Source of the DNA: Cloacibacterium caeni
GTDB lineage: Bacteria > Bacteroidota > Bacteroidia > Flavobacteriales > Weeksellaceae
NCBI RefSeq assembly: GCF_907163105.1
Contig: NZ_OU015321.1
Span: 1,736,001-1,800,000, forward strand
Length of the DNA stretch: 64,000 nucleotides
Direction of reading: 5' to 3'
Shown: in pieces, positions 8,367-17,095 of the stretch
How positions within the stretch are numbered: the first letter of the stretch is position 1
Layout: each line of letters starts with the position of its first letter
Program-made: the position numbers and the translations under genes
The notes under the pieces: generated by a model
Databases searched by the model: none
What the model was told of the DNA's origin: nothing
What the model saw: the letters and a program-made list of their open reading frames with translations, nothing else

Positions 8367-8699
8367 ATGATAGTAGAACAATTAAAAAACACACCAGAAG
8401 AATTGGTTTTCAGCAACGTAATTGCTTATATAGATAAACATTACGAATTTACACCCACCAAATTCACCAATGGAAATACGGTAAACGAAGCCAATCAAAA
8501 TAATGGCTCTTGCAAGGTTTTCAGTTTTGCCAAAATCAACCAACTTTCTAAAGAAGAGACACTTTTATTATTTAGCGAGTTTTACAGAGATGATGTTTTG
8601 AAAAATCCAGAAGGAACAGACCACCAAAACATTAGAAATTTCATGAAATTTGGCTGGGAAGGAATTGTTTTCGAAGGAGAAGCTTTGAAGAAAAAATAA
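8367..8699 (+). CDS. HopJ type III effector family protein
   Basis: A 110-residue soluble protein matching the HopJ family: an N-terminal helix (VEQLKNTPEELVFSNVIAYI), then YEFTPTKFTNG, NQNNGSCKVFSFAKI, and a C-terminal NIRNFMKFGWEGIVFEGEAL. The family name comes from a Pseudomonas effector, but free-living Bacteroidota and other marine bacteria carry it without a type III system. A housekeeping role is more likely here, and the function is unknown. Likely cotranscribed with the lysozyme gene. Confidence 0.85.
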   Translation: MIVEQLKNTPEELVFSNVIAYIDKHYEFTPTKFTNGNTVNEANQNNGSCKVFSFAKINQLSKEETLLLFSEFYRDDVLKNPEGTDHQNIRNFMKFGWEGIVFEGEALKKK

Positions 8700-8779
8700 A
8701 TCTTTCCACAATAAAATTTATTCCCATTTCATTTTTTGTACTTTCGCAATCTCAACCTTAACCTTTTCCTCAACCTAAC

Positions 8780-10666
8780 ATGAACTACGTTTCCGCAGAA
8801 AATCTGACCAAATCTTACGGCATCAAAACGCTTTTTAAGAATATTTCTTTCCATATTAATGAAGGAGATAAAATTGCGATTGTCGCCAAAAACGGCACTG
8901 GAAAATCTACGCTTTTGAAAATCCTTTTAGGAAAAGAAATTGCAGATTCTGGCGAAGTAGTGATTAATAAAGATGTTCAGGTAGTTTTGTTCGACCAAGA
9001 AATAGAGTTTGACTCTCAACTTACTGTGGAAGAATTCATGATGACACTAGATTCTAAGCCTATTCAAGCGCTTAAAAACTATCATCAGTCGCTTCATTCT
9101 ACTGACCAAAAATTTATAGAAAAAGCTTTGGCAGAAATGGAAATTCACAAAGCATGGGATTTAGAAACCGAAATGAAACAAATTCTTTCGCAGCTAAAAA
9201 TCACCAATTTAGAGGCGAAAATGGGAACGCTTTCTGGAGGACAAATCAAAAGAGTTGCCCTTGCAAAACTCCTCACCGAAACCAGAGCAGAACACAGACA
9301 CGTCTTGCTGATTATGGACGAACCCACCAATCACTTAGACGTAGAAATGGTAGAATGGTTAGAAAATTATCTTTCTAAAGCCATGATTACGTTACTTTTA
9401 GTAACACACGACCGTTATTTTCTGGATTCTGTTTGCGACACCGTTTGGGAAATGGAAGACCAAAATCTGTATGTTCATAACGGAAGTTATGCGACTTATC
9501 TGGAAAACAAGATGATTCGTGAAGATAATTTGAACGCTACAATTGATAAAGCCAACAATCTTTACCGAAAAGAATTAGAATGGATGCGCCGTCAACCAAA
9601 AGCGAGAACTACCAAATCAAAATCCAGAATTGATGCTTTCTATGACACCGAAAAAGTTGCGAAAACCAATACCAAAAAGCAATCTCTGGAACTCGATTTT
9701 GAGATGAAAAGACTGGGGAAAAAGATTTTGGAGCTCAAAAACATCAATAAAAGTTATGGTGATTTGGTTTTGCTCAAAGATTTTTCATATTCATTTCAGC
9801 GAGGCGAAAAAGTAGGAATTGTAGGAAAAAATGGTGCAGGAAAATCTACACTTCTCAATATCATTCAAGGTTTAGAGCCCAAAGATTCTGGCGAAATAGA
9901 AACAGGAGAAACTATAAAATTTGGTTATTTTTCACAAAAAGGGCTTCAATATAATGAAGAAGAAAGAGTGATTGATTTTATCAAAAATATTTCTGAAAAT
10001 TTCCCTTTAGCCAACGGAAGAACTATTTCTGCATCGCAGTTTTTAAGAATTTTCTTATTTGACGACCAAACGCAATATTCACCGATTTCTAAACTTTCTG
10101 GTGGCGAAAAACGCAGATTGCACTTAATGTATGTGTTGTATCAAAATCCTAACTTCTTGATTTTTGATGAACCTACCAATGATTTAGACTTGCCAACATT
10201 GACGGTTTTGGAAAACTTTTTACAGAATTTCGCAGGTTGTCTCATCATCGTTTCTCACGACCGTTATTTTATGGATAGAATTGTAGACCATGTTTTGGCG
10301 TTTGAAGGTGATGGAAAAATCAAAGATTTTGTAGGGAATTTTTCGGAATATAGAGAATGGAAAAAGACTGAAATTGGAAGTCCAAAGTCTGACACTTCGA
10401 CTCCGCTCAGTGTGACAAACCAACAACCAACAACCAACAACCAGCAACCAAAAAAGAAACTCTCTTTCAAAGAACAGCGCGAACTAGAAACGATAGAAAA
10501 AGAAATGCCTGAATTAGAAAAAAAACGCACTGAAATTCTAGAAAAACTCAATAATGAAGCTGATTATGAGAAAATAGCGACACTTTCTGCAGAGCTGGAA
10601 AAAGTCTCTGAAAAACTAGAAGAATACGAGATGCGCTGGCTAGAATTACAGGAAATTTTAAATTAA
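8780..10666 (+). CDS. ABC-F family ATP-binding protein (Uup/EttA-like)
   Basis: A 628-residue soluble protein with two ABC domains and no membrane segments. Domain 1 has Walker A AKNGTGKST and signature LSGGQ; domain 2 has GKNGAGKST and LSGGEKRR, followed by IFDEPTNDLD. Between them lies the basic linker with WMRRQPKARTTKSKSRIDAF typical of ABC-F. The C-terminus is a coiled coil rich in E/K. ABC-F proteins act on ribosomes. The linker before the coiled coil is encoded by an intergenic-type repeat. The stop overlaps that of the convergent helicase gene. The 5' leader (about 8748-8779) is rich in CAACCT-like units. Confidence 0.9.
   Translation: MNYVSAENLTKSYGIKTLFKNISFHINEGDKIAIVAKNGTGKSTLLKILLGKEIADSGEVVINKDVQVVLFDQEIEFDSQLTVEEFMMTLDSKPIQALKNYHQSLHSTDQKFIEKALAEMEIHKAWDLETEMKQILSQLKITNLEAKMGTLSGGQIKRVALAKLLTETRAEHRHVLLIMDEPTNHLDVEMVEWLENYLSKAMITLLLVTHDRYFLDSVCDTVWEMEDQNLYVHNGSYATYLENKMIREDNLNATIDKANNLYRKELEWMRRQPKARTTKSKSRIDAFYDTEKVAKTNTKKQSLELDFEMKRLGKKILELKNINKSYGDLVLLKDFSYSFQRGEKVGIVGKNGAGKSTLLNIIQGLEPKDSGEIETGETIKFGYFSQKGLQYNEEERVIDFIKNISENFPLANGRTISASQFLRIFLFDDQTQYSPISKLSGGEKRRLHLMYVLYQNPNFLIFDEPTNDLDLPTLTVLENFLQNFAGCLIIVSHDRYFMDRIVDHVLAFEGDGKIKDFVGNFSEYREWKKTEIGSPKSDTSTPLSVTNQQPTTNNQQPKKKLSFKEQRELETIEKEMPELEKKRTEILEKLNNEADYEKIATLSAELEKVSEKLEEYEMRWLELQEILN
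10371..10452. repeat. Intergenic-type repeat captured inside the ABC-F coding sequence
   Basis: The segment has three parts. TTGGAAG/TCCAAAG units come first. Next is an imperfect hairpin (10390-10416) around CACTTCGACTCCGCTCAGTG. Last are five heptads (10418-10452: AACCAAC three times, AACCAGC, AACCAAA). It is read in frame as a Ser/Thr/Asn/Gln/Pro linker (SVTNQQPTTNNQQP). The same AACCAAC heptad is at the hemH start. Confidence 0.8.
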
Positions 10667-12795
10667 TTTTTCTTCTTCAAAAAGAAATTCCAAAGCAATC
10701 TGATTTCGTGAAATTCAAAATCTTTTGGCAAGACTTTTAACCAATCTTTCAATTCTTCTTGAGGATTTTCATCAAAAATTTTCTTGAATGTTTCTATTTT
10801 TTCGACAGGATAAATTCTTTTCATATCTTCAAAATCCAGCACTCCCTGTTCTGCAATTTTTGCCATGTGTGAAAAAATAGTAGATACTAGAACTCCTTTT
10901 GATAAAGCAATTTCGTTAAGCGTTTTTCCTTGTTCAAATAATTGATAAGACAAAACATGAGAAGGAACTTTGGCAATTTTCACCGAAATTTTTTCATCAT
11001 TTTTTTCATCAAAAAGAGGTTTTTCTAACAAGTGAACCTGCTTTAAATCGTTCAAATAATCTTCTAAATCATCCAGAAAAACTCGAGTGTCTTCATTGTA
11101 TTGTTTCATTCCTTTTACGCCTTTTGTTTCGGCATAAAATTCTCTAAATGGTTTAAAAATCTCTTCATTTACCTTGGTGAAAAAGAAATTTACCGCTCCA
11201 GATGATTTAATTTCTATTTCTTCCCAATTTTCTTGCGATTGGATAAACTTTCTGGTTTTTGGCCAAATAAATTTTTCAAATTTCAAGTAAATATCCGTGA
11301 GATTTTCCACCGATTTTTTGATGAGAAAATATAAATTTTGAGTTTTTTCTTTGTCTACAAATTTGCTTTCTTTAGAAGTCTTATTCCAAGTTTCCAAAGA
11401 TTCTTTAGCCCAAGAGATATCCAGATAGCGAAGCACTTTTCTGATGCTGTAATCGTATTTTTCGGCATGCAAAATTTCTTCTAATCGGTCATTTGCATGA
11501 GTAGCATCTTGAAACTCTGCTACTCTTCTGTCACTGAAAATCACATCGCTAGAAATTTTAGATTTCAAAACAATTCCTTCTAAAGTTCTACAGCGCGAAA
11601 GTGCCACGTAAACCTGACCAGAAGCGAAAGATTTCCCAGCATCTACAATTAATCGGTCAAAAGTAAGTCCTTGAGATTTATGAATAGTAACCGCCCAAGC
11701 CAAACGAATAGGATACTGCTCGAAACTTCCTAACACTTCTTCTTCGATGTTTTTTTCTGCATCGAGAGAGTATTTTTTCTGTTCCCAGTTTTCTTTTTTG
11801 AGTTTATAATCTTCGTCATCTCCATCTATTCTTACCCAAATTTCATCAGCAGACAAGTCCACCACTTCTGCTAATTTCCCGTTGAAATATTTTTTTTCTT
11901 GAGTAGCATCATTTCTGATGAACATGACTTGTGCGCCCACTTTCAGCTCTAAAACTTCTTCATTCGGAAATTGAGACTCCTTAAAATCACCAACAATTTT
12001 AGCTTTAAATTGATACGTTTTTCCTCCTAATTCATTCAGCTTTTTTGTATTAATATCATCTGCAATTCTATTATGAGAAGTAAGATAAACGTAGGCTTCT
12101 TCTTTTGGTTCAAAATCTGGAATGTATCTTTCGTGGAGCTTTTCGTAATGTTCTCTGGAAAGATTTCCGTCTCTTATTTCATTTAAAATTTCAAGAAAAT
12201 CTTCATCTTTTTGCCTGAAAACTTCAGTCAGTTCTACTGTGAGAAGATTGGTGTTTTTTAAAACAAAAGCATCGAAAAAAAATGGCGAAGCATAAAATTG
12301 CTTCATGATATATTCATTTTCGTCTCTTACTACAGGCGGAAGTTGGTACAAATCACCTATGAAAAGCATCTGAACACCCCCAAATTTTTCTTGATTTCTT
12401 CGAATATGGCGCAGCGAAAAATCCATCATATCCAGCACATCTGCTCTTAGCATAGAAACCTCATCTACAATGATGACTTCTACCTCTCTTAGCAATTTTA
12501 ATTTATCTTTTCTGTACTTGAAATGCTGCATTAAATCTGGAATATTCATCGCCAGATTTTCATTAATTCGGTCTAAAGTTGGGATAAAAGTTCTGAGTGG
12601 AAACCCGAACATAGAATGAATGGTAACACCACCAGCATTGATAGCAGCGATTCCAGTTGGCGCTACTACAATGTGTTTTTTACGTGTTTTTTTAACGAAA
12701 TTATTCAGAAAAGTGGTTTTACCGGTTCCTGCTTTTCCCGTGAGGAAAATATTTCGTGAAGTGTTTTCTACGAGGTCAAAAAGTTGGTTATTCAT
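10663..12795 (-). CDS. Pif1-like ATP-dependent DNA helicase with C-terminal HTH
   Basis: A 710-residue SF1B helicase. Walker A GKAGTGKTT is at residues 20-28, followed by VVAPTGIAAINAGGVTIHS (Pif1-type motif Ia region), Walker B VDEVSML, the QMLFIGDLYQLPPV motif III and WAVTIHKSQGLTFD, then YVALSRCR (motif VI). The C-terminal ~100 residues carry a helix-turn-helix-like segment (YQLFEQGKTLNEIALSKGVL then SHMAKIAEQGVL), the domain often fused to bacterial Pif1/RecQ proteins. Likely role: unwinding in replication or recombination. The stop codon overlaps that of the ABC-F gene. Confidence 0.9.
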   Translation of the reverse strand: MNNQLFDLVENTSRNIFLTGKAGTGKTTFLNNFVKKTRKKHIVVAPTGIAAINAGGVTIHSMFGFPLRTFIPTLDRINENLAMNIPDLMQHFKYRKDKLKLLREVEVIIVDEVSMLRADVLDMMDFSLRHIRRNQEKFGGVQMLFIGDLYQLPPVVRDENEYIMKQFYASPFFFDAFVLKNTNLLTVELTEVFRQKDEDFLEILNEIRDGNLSREHYEKLHERYIPDFEPKEEAYVYLTSHNRIADDINTKKLNELGGKTYQFKAKIVGDFKESQFPNEEVLELKVGAQVMFIRNDATQEKKYFNGKLAEVVDLSADEIWVRIDGDDEDYKLKKENWEQKKYSLDAEKNIEEEVLGSFEQYPIRLAWAVTIHKSQGLTFDRLIVDAGKSFASGQVYVALSRCRTLEGIVLKSKISSDVIFSDRRVAEFQDATHANDRLEEILHAEKYDYSIRKVLRYLDISWAKESLETWNKTSKESKFVDKEKTQNLYFLIKKSVENLTDIYLKFEKFIWPKTRKFIQSQENWEEIEIKSSGAVNFFFTKVNEEIFKPFREFYAETKGVKGMKQYNEDTRVFLDDLEDYLNDLKQVHLLEKPLFDEKNDEKISVKIAKVPSHVLSYQLFEQGKTLNEIALSKGVLVSTIFSHMAKIAEQGVLDFEDMKRIYPVEKIETFKKIFDENPQEELKDWLKVLPKDFEFHEIRLLWNFFLKKKN

Positions 12796-12803
12796 TCTAG
12801 GTT

Positions 12804-12811
12804 CAAAAATA
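12804..12811 (-). promoter_or_regulatory. -7 box of the helicase gene
   Basis: The minus strand reads TATTTTTG, ending 8 bases before the ATG at 12795. The remainder of the 304-bp gap (12796-13099) is AT-rich and holds the norC-like promoter and leader described next. Confidence 0.5.
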
Positions 12812-12979
12812 GTGAAAAAAAAATCAAGATGTGGTGATTTGAAAATTTAGCATTATGAAGATTTAAAATCTAATTTTTTAAAATTATTGATGTAAAAAAT
12901 GGAGAAAGATTTAATGATAAATAAAAACTATCACATTAATAGATGACACAAATCATAAAAAAGATATTGACTAAGAAAT

Positions 12980-13063
12980 TAACTTTGCACCAGAATTTTT
13001 AAGAAAAATCTTATGAAATCGCTATGATTAGAAAACACCAATGCTAATCATGATTAAGCGATT
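12980..13063 (+). promoter_or_regulatory. Promoter box and structured leader of the NorC/NorB-like operon
   Basis: TAACTTTG (12980-12987) is a good -7 box, giving a leader of roughly 105 bases. In the leader, arms 13017-13031 (AATCGCTATGATTAG) and 13044-13063 form a two-part stem: ATGATTAG with CTAATCAT (8 bp) and AATCGCT with AGCGATT (7 bp), with 5 extra bases on the right arm. It could be an RNA hairpin or an operator for a dimeric regulator such as a CRP/FNR-type protein. I cannot tell which. Confidence 0.55.
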
Positions 13064-13099
13064 GCATATGACCTCTAAAAAAACAATAAATATCTACAT

Positions 13100-13486
13100 A
13101 TGAAAAAGATATGGATTTTTTTGACGCTCTTTTTTGCGTTTGCCACTTATTCTTCTTGGATTTATACAGGCGCAACAGACTACGGAACCGTAATGACTAC
13201 CCGACAACAATTGGGTAAAAAAATATATCAAGAGTACAATTGTCAATCTTGTCATCAGATTTTTGGTTTAGGAGGATATTTAGGTCCAGAACTTACTACT
13301 GCTATTTCAGATAAAACTCGTGGAGAAGCCTACGTAAAGGCTTTTATAGAAAATGGAGGCGGAACCAGAATGCCTAATTTCCATTTCAGTAAAGAACAAA
13401 CAGAAGCATTGGTAGATTATTTAAAATATGTAGACGCAAATGCTTTTTCTTATAAAAACACTACACCAAATGAAACTGAAAAATAA
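13100..13486 (+). CDS. NorC-like membrane-anchored cytochrome c
   Basis: A 128-residue protein with one N-terminal membrane anchor (residues 3-22) and a single heme c site CQSCH (about 49-53). The context resembles NorC: after the heme motif comes GLGGYLGPEL, then RMPNFHFSKEQTEALVDYLKYVD, where MPNF supplies the axial Met. In cNOR enzymes this subunit passes electrons to the catalytic NorB subunit. The next gene is NorB-like and overlaps its end by 17 bp. I leave the symbol blank because the partner's active site is atypical. Confidence 0.85.
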   Translation: MKKIWIFLTLFFAFATYSSWIYTGATDYGTVMTTRQQLGKKIYQEYNCQSCHQIFGLGGYLGPELTTAISDKTRGEAYVKAFIENGGGTRMPNFHFSKEQTEALVDYLKYVDANAFSYKNTTPNETEK

Positions 13487-14804
13487 CATCATCGGAAGTT
13501 GGTTCATTATCATTGCCATTTTTTCGCTTTTCTTAGGACTTGTTTTTGGGATTTTAGGAGGATTGCAACATCTTTATCCCAATTTATTGAAAGATACATT
13601 GTCTTTCCAAAAAATGAGACCGCTTCATACTTATCTTTCTATTAACTGGATTTTTACAGCAGCTACAGGAATTATTTATTATTATTTACCAGAAGTTTCG
13701 GGTAGAAAAATTTATTCTGAAAAACTGGCGAAATTACAAATCGCTTTACAAATTTTAATATTGGTTTTGGTAACTGTTTTCTTTGTCTTAGGAAAATTTG
13801 GAGGAAGAGAATATTTAGAATTTCCACCATATATCGTGATTTTAATTGTGAGTTCTTGGTTAATTTTCATGTATAATTTCTTCATGACGGTAAAACCTAA
13901 TTACAAAACTGTTCCTGTCTACATCTGGAGCTGGAGTACAGGTTTAATTTTCTTTTTGATTACTACAATAGAAGCTCAACTTTGGCAATTATCATTTTTT
14001 AATGACAATATTATTCGAGATGTAACCATTCAGTGGAAAGCTATGGGTTCTATGGTAGGTTCTTGGAATATGCTGGTGTACGGAACTGCTATGTTTGCTA
14101 TGGAAAAAATCTCTGGAGACCAAAAAATTAATCAATCTAAAATTGCATTTTTCTTTTATTTCCTTGGCTTAACGAATCTTATGTTCAACTGGGGACACCA
14201 TACTTATATAGTACCCGCTTCACCAATGGTGAAACTGATTGCTTACAGCATTAGTATGACGGAATTGCTTATTTTGGCTAACATTATTTACTCTTTTAGA
14301 AAAACTTATCTTAAAGCGAACCACCAAAATCACAAGCTTTCGTTTAAGATTCTTACTTACGCAGAAATCTGGATTTTACTCAACTTAGTACTTTCTATTT
14401 CTATATCAATCCCTGCTATTAATTTCTATACGCACGGAACACATATTACAGTGGCGCATGCAATGGGTTCTACAATTGGCATCAATACTTTACTGTTATT
14501 AGCTTCAATCACTTTAATTGTAGACGATGTTGCGCCGCATTTTTTAAATTGGAAAAGATACAATTGGAGTCTTTTGATTTTCAATTTATCATTGGTTATA
14601 TTTTGGGTTTGTTTAGTCGGAATGGGACTACAAAAAATTTCTGAAAAATTGCAAAACAAGAGTTTTTATGACATGATTAACGCCTTGAGCATTTATTTCA
14701 AAATTTTCACCAGTTCCGGCGCTGTACTTCTTTTGGCACTGATAGCGCTACTCTATCCTTTGTTTAAATTTAGTTGGCACTCTGTGACAAAGAAAATACA
14801 GTAA
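13470..14804 (+). CDS. NorB-like heme-copper oxidase superfamily subunit with altered metal ligands
   Basis: A 444-residue protein with about 12 membrane helices; ATG 13470 overlaps the cytochrome gene by 17 bp (an upstream ATG at 13440 is also in frame). Alignment by eye to cNOR NorB keeps H53 (RPLHTYL, low-spin heme), H243/H244 (NWGHHTY, FeB), E265 and H330 (high-spin heme). The helix that should carry the third FeB histidine and its nearby Glu reads AMGSMVGSWN (191-200) with neither. The second low-spin heme ligand is Met332 (VAHAMGS) instead of His. The bases read cleanly, so this is no frameshift. It may be a divergent NO reductase or another redox protein. Confidence 0.8.
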   Translation: MKLKNNIIGSWFIIIAIFSLFLGLVFGILGGLQHLYPNLLKDTLSFQKMRPLHTYLSINWIFTAATGIIYYYLPEVSGRKIYSEKLAKLQIALQILILVLVTVFFVLGKFGGREYLEFPPYIVILIVSSWLIFMYNFFMTVKPNYKTVPVYIWSWSTGLIFFLITTIEAQLWQLSFFNDNIIRDVTIQWKAMGSMVGSWNMLVYGTAMFAMEKISGDQKINQSKIAFFFYFLGLTNLMFNWGHHTYIVPASPMVKLIAYSISMTELLILANIIYSFRKTYLKANHQNHKLSFKILTYAEIWILLNLVLSISISIPAINFYTHGTHITVAHAMGSTIGINTLLLLASITLIVDDVAPHFLNWKRYNWSLLIFNLSLVIFWVCLVGMGLQKISEKLQNKSFYDMINALSIYFKIFTSSGAVLLLALIALLYPLFKFSWHSVTKKIQ

Positions 14805-14806
14805 AA

Positions 14807-14836
14807 AAAGCCTGATTCTCCACGAGTCAGGCTTTT
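14807..14836. terminator. Bidirectional terminator between the NorB-like gene and the GNAT gene
   Basis: AAAAGCCTGA (14807-14816) pairs with TCAGGCTTTT (14827-14836). There is an A-run on one side and a T-rich sequence on the other, between convergent genes. Confidence 0.85.
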
Positions 14837-14845
14837 GATTTATTT

Positions 14846-15397
14846 TTATGAACTTAAATATTTTTCTTGAAAAATAGCATATCGGTGTAAATCTAAAAAT
14901 TGACCATTCTTAAGAACTTCTTGCTTCAAAATTCCTTCAAATTCAAAACCGTTTTTCTTCAATACTTTTCCCGAAGCAGGATTGTGCGGAAAATGAGAAG
15001 CATAAATTTTATTTAGATGTAACTCTTCGAAGCCAAATTGTTGAATTCTTTGTAATGCTTCAGTAACATAACCTTTGTTCCAAAAAGATTTCCCGAGCCA
15101 ATATCCAACTTCTGCTTTTCGATTTGCCAAATCTACATGAAGACCAATCGCTCCGATTAGTTTTAAATTTTCTTTTTCACGAATAGCAAAAATGTAAGCA
15201 TCTTTTTTAGCAAAACCGTCTTCAGCCATTTTTAACCAAAAATGAGCATGCTTTTCTTCATAAGGATAAGGAAAAGTAATGGTGTTTTCTGCAATTTCAG
15301 AAGTAGAATTGGCATGAAAAATAATGTCCTCCAAATCTGAAATCGTAGGCAAAGAAAGCACTAATCTGGCTGTGGAAAACGTGGGGAAATTTTGCAT
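14846..15397 (-). CDS. GNAT family N-acetyltransferase (RimJ/RimL-like)
   Basis: A 183-residue acetyl-CoA-dependent acetyltransferase. The N-terminal strand reads TARLVLSLPTISDLEDI, motif A is seen in EVGYWLGKSFWNKGYVTEAL, and ASHFPHNPASGKVLKKNGFE matches the C-terminal RimJ/RimL segment. Substrate unknown: ribosomal proteins, other protein N-termini or small amines are all known for the family. It is followed on the plus side by the shared terminator. Confidence 0.88.
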   Translation of the reverse strand: MQNFPTFSTARLVLSLPTISDLEDIIFHANSTSEIAENTITFPYPYEEKHAHFWLKMAEDGFAKKDAYIFAIREKENLKLIGAIGLHVDLANRKAEVGYWLGKSFWNKGYVTEALQRIQQFGFEELHLNKIYASHFPHNPASGKVLKKNGFEFEGILKQEVLKNGQFLDLHRYAIFQEKYLSS

Positions 15398-15489
15398 TTT
15401 TAGTTCCGAGTTCCGATATTTTTAATATTTTAACAAATTGTAGCATGATGAAGATTCTCTATTTCTCTACCATTCTCCAAGTCTACACT

Positions 15490-16011
15490 CTATTTTCCCT
15501 CTTTATACCAAGAAGAATATTTCACGTAATTATTCGCAATTCTGTCTATTTCACCAGAAATCAGTTCCTGTGAAACGTCTTTTATTTTTTTTGCAGGAAC
15601 TCCTCCCCATAATTCACCTGCTCTAATGTGTGTTCCTTGTGTAACTACAGAACCTGCCGCCACAATAGAATTACTTTCTATCACACAATTATCCATTACT
15701 ACAGAACTCATCCCAATCAGTACATTATCATGAATCGTACAACCATGAACACAAGCGTTATGCCCAATAGAAACATTATTACCAATCACTAAAGGAAATT
15801 TTTCATATGTACAATGCAGCATTACATTATCTTGTACATTTACTTTGTTTCCTAATTTTATGTAGTGTACATCTCCTCTAATTACCGCATTATACCAAAT
15901 ACTGCAATCTTTTCCCATCTCTACATCACCGATGATAACTGCAGTTTCTGCTAAAAAAGTATTTTCCCCGATTTTGGGAGTTTTTCCTAAAAGTTCTCTT
16001 ACTAAAGCCAT
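15490..16011 (-). CDS. Gamma-class carbonic anhydrase-like protein
   Basis: A 173-residue left-handed beta-helix protein with hexapeptide repeats (VIIGDVEMGKDCSIWYNAVI and following). Putative zinc-binding histidines appear in RGDVHYIKLG and in NACVHGCTIHDN. The family hydrates CO2 or in some members is catalytically silent (YrdA/PaaY type). It stands between the GNAT gene (92-bp gap) and the divergent Nfu gene. Confidence 0.88.
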   Translation of the reverse strand: MALVRELLGKTPKIGENTFLAETAVIIGDVEMGKDCSIWYNAVIRGDVHYIKLGNKVNVQDNVMLHCTYEKFPLVIGNNVSIGHNACVHGCTIHDNVLIGMSSVVMDNCVIESNSIVAAGSVVTQGTHIRAGELWGGVPAKKIKDVSQELISGEIDRIANNYVKYSSWYKEGK

Positions 16012-16080
16012 ATTTTTAGTCTATAATTTGTGGTTGAAATTTTAAAATTTTGCAAAATATTAATAATTGAAAAAATCTAA

Positions 16081-16108
16081 CTTGCATCTTCTCTCTTCTG
16101 ACTTGCTT
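16081..16108. repeat. 7-bp-period array, four units, upstream of the Nfu gene
   Basis: CTTGCAT, CTTCTCT, CTTCTGA and CTTGCTT follow one another without gaps, 33 bases before the Nfu ATG. The periodicity is the same as in the other arrays, though the units are less alike. Confidence 0.5.
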
Positions 16109-16141
16109 TCCGTATTTTTGCATCTCAAATTTAAGTAAAAA

Positions 16142-17020
16142 ATGCATACAATTACTATAGAACCTACTGCAAACCCAAATGTAATGAAGTTTGTGGCTGA
16201 TTATACCCTGATTCCAGGTTCATTAGAACTTGATAGAACTTCTGATATTTCAGAAATTCCATTGGCTCAAGAACTTTTCAATTATCCTTTTGTTTCTAAG
16301 GTTTTTATCTCTGCTAATTTTGTAGCAGTTGCTAAAGAAGACCATGTAGAATGGGAGCACATTGCAGAAAGTCTTAAAAATGTCATCGAAGATGAGCTTC
16401 TAGCAAATCCTAGAATTTACAGACAAAAACCTCAACAGAGATATGAAATTTTCGCTGAAATGACCCCGAATCCTGCCGTAATGAAGTTCGGTGGAAACAG
16501 ATTATTATTAGACGGTTTCGTAGAAGTAAAATCTAAAGAAGAAGCAGACGAAGTTCCTTTAGCAAAAGTGCTTTATGATGAATTTAAATTTGTAAAAGAA
16601 GTTTTTGTTTCAGAAAATTTCGTGGCAGTAACCAAAGATGATTCTGTACAATGGCATGAGGTGATGACTGTAGTGAGAAATGTGATTGCCGAGTTTTTAC
16701 AAAATGGCCATAAAATCACCAATAAAGAACCTCAGAAACACGAAAGTCCTGTAGAAAAAATTATCAATAGAGAATATACAGATGTTGAGCAAAAAATTTC
16801 TGATATTTTAACTGAATATGTTTCACCAGCTGTAGAAAACGATGGTGGGAAAATCTCACTTTTAGAATATGATGCAGAAAATAAAACCGCAAAAATGCTT
16901 TTACAAGGTGCTTGCAGCGGTTGCCCAAGTTCTACGGCTACGCTAAAAGGAGGAATAGAACAAGTGCTTAAAAATTTCTTGCCAGATTTAGTAGAAAAAG
17001 TAGAAGCTGTAAATGGATAA
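16142..17020 (+). CDS. Nfu-type iron-sulfur cluster carrier with two N-terminal domains
   Basis: A 292-residue protein with two tandem Nfu N-terminal domains (about 3-95, TANPNVMKFV, and 100-190, TPNPAVMKFG) and a C-terminal NifU domain (about 215-292) with the cluster-binding C258-SG-C261 (GACSGCPSS). The C-terminal domain holds a [4Fe-4S] cluster between two subunits and delivers it to target enzymes. Two N-terminal copies are common in Bacteroidota. Fe-S clients in the window include NadA. Confidence 0.92.
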   Translation: MHTITIEPTANPNVMKFVADYTLIPGSLELDRTSDISEIPLAQELFNYPFVSKVFISANFVAVAKEDHVEWEHIAESLKNVIEDELLANPRIYRQKPQQRYEIFAEMTPNPAVMKFGGNRLLLDGFVEVKSKEEADEVPLAKVLYDEFKFVKEVFVSENFVAVTKDDSVQWHEVMTVVRNVIAEFLQNGHKITNKEPQKHESPVEKIINREYTDVEQKISDILTEYVSPAVENDGGKISLLEYDAENKTAKMLLQGACSGCPSSTATLKGGIEQVLKNFLPDLVEKVEAVNG

Positions 17021-17028
17021 TTAGTTTT

Positions 17029-17056
17029 TAGTGGATAGTTGTCAGTTGATAGTATT
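17029..17056. repeat. 7-bp-period array, four units, after the Nfu gene
   Basis: TAGTGGA, TAGTTGT, CAGTTGA and TAGTATT run consecutively from 8 bases after the Nfu stop codon into the region just upstream of hemH. Confidence 0.65.
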
Positions 17057-17095
17057 TACACTGATAACTTTCGATAATATAAAAAAATCAAAGTT

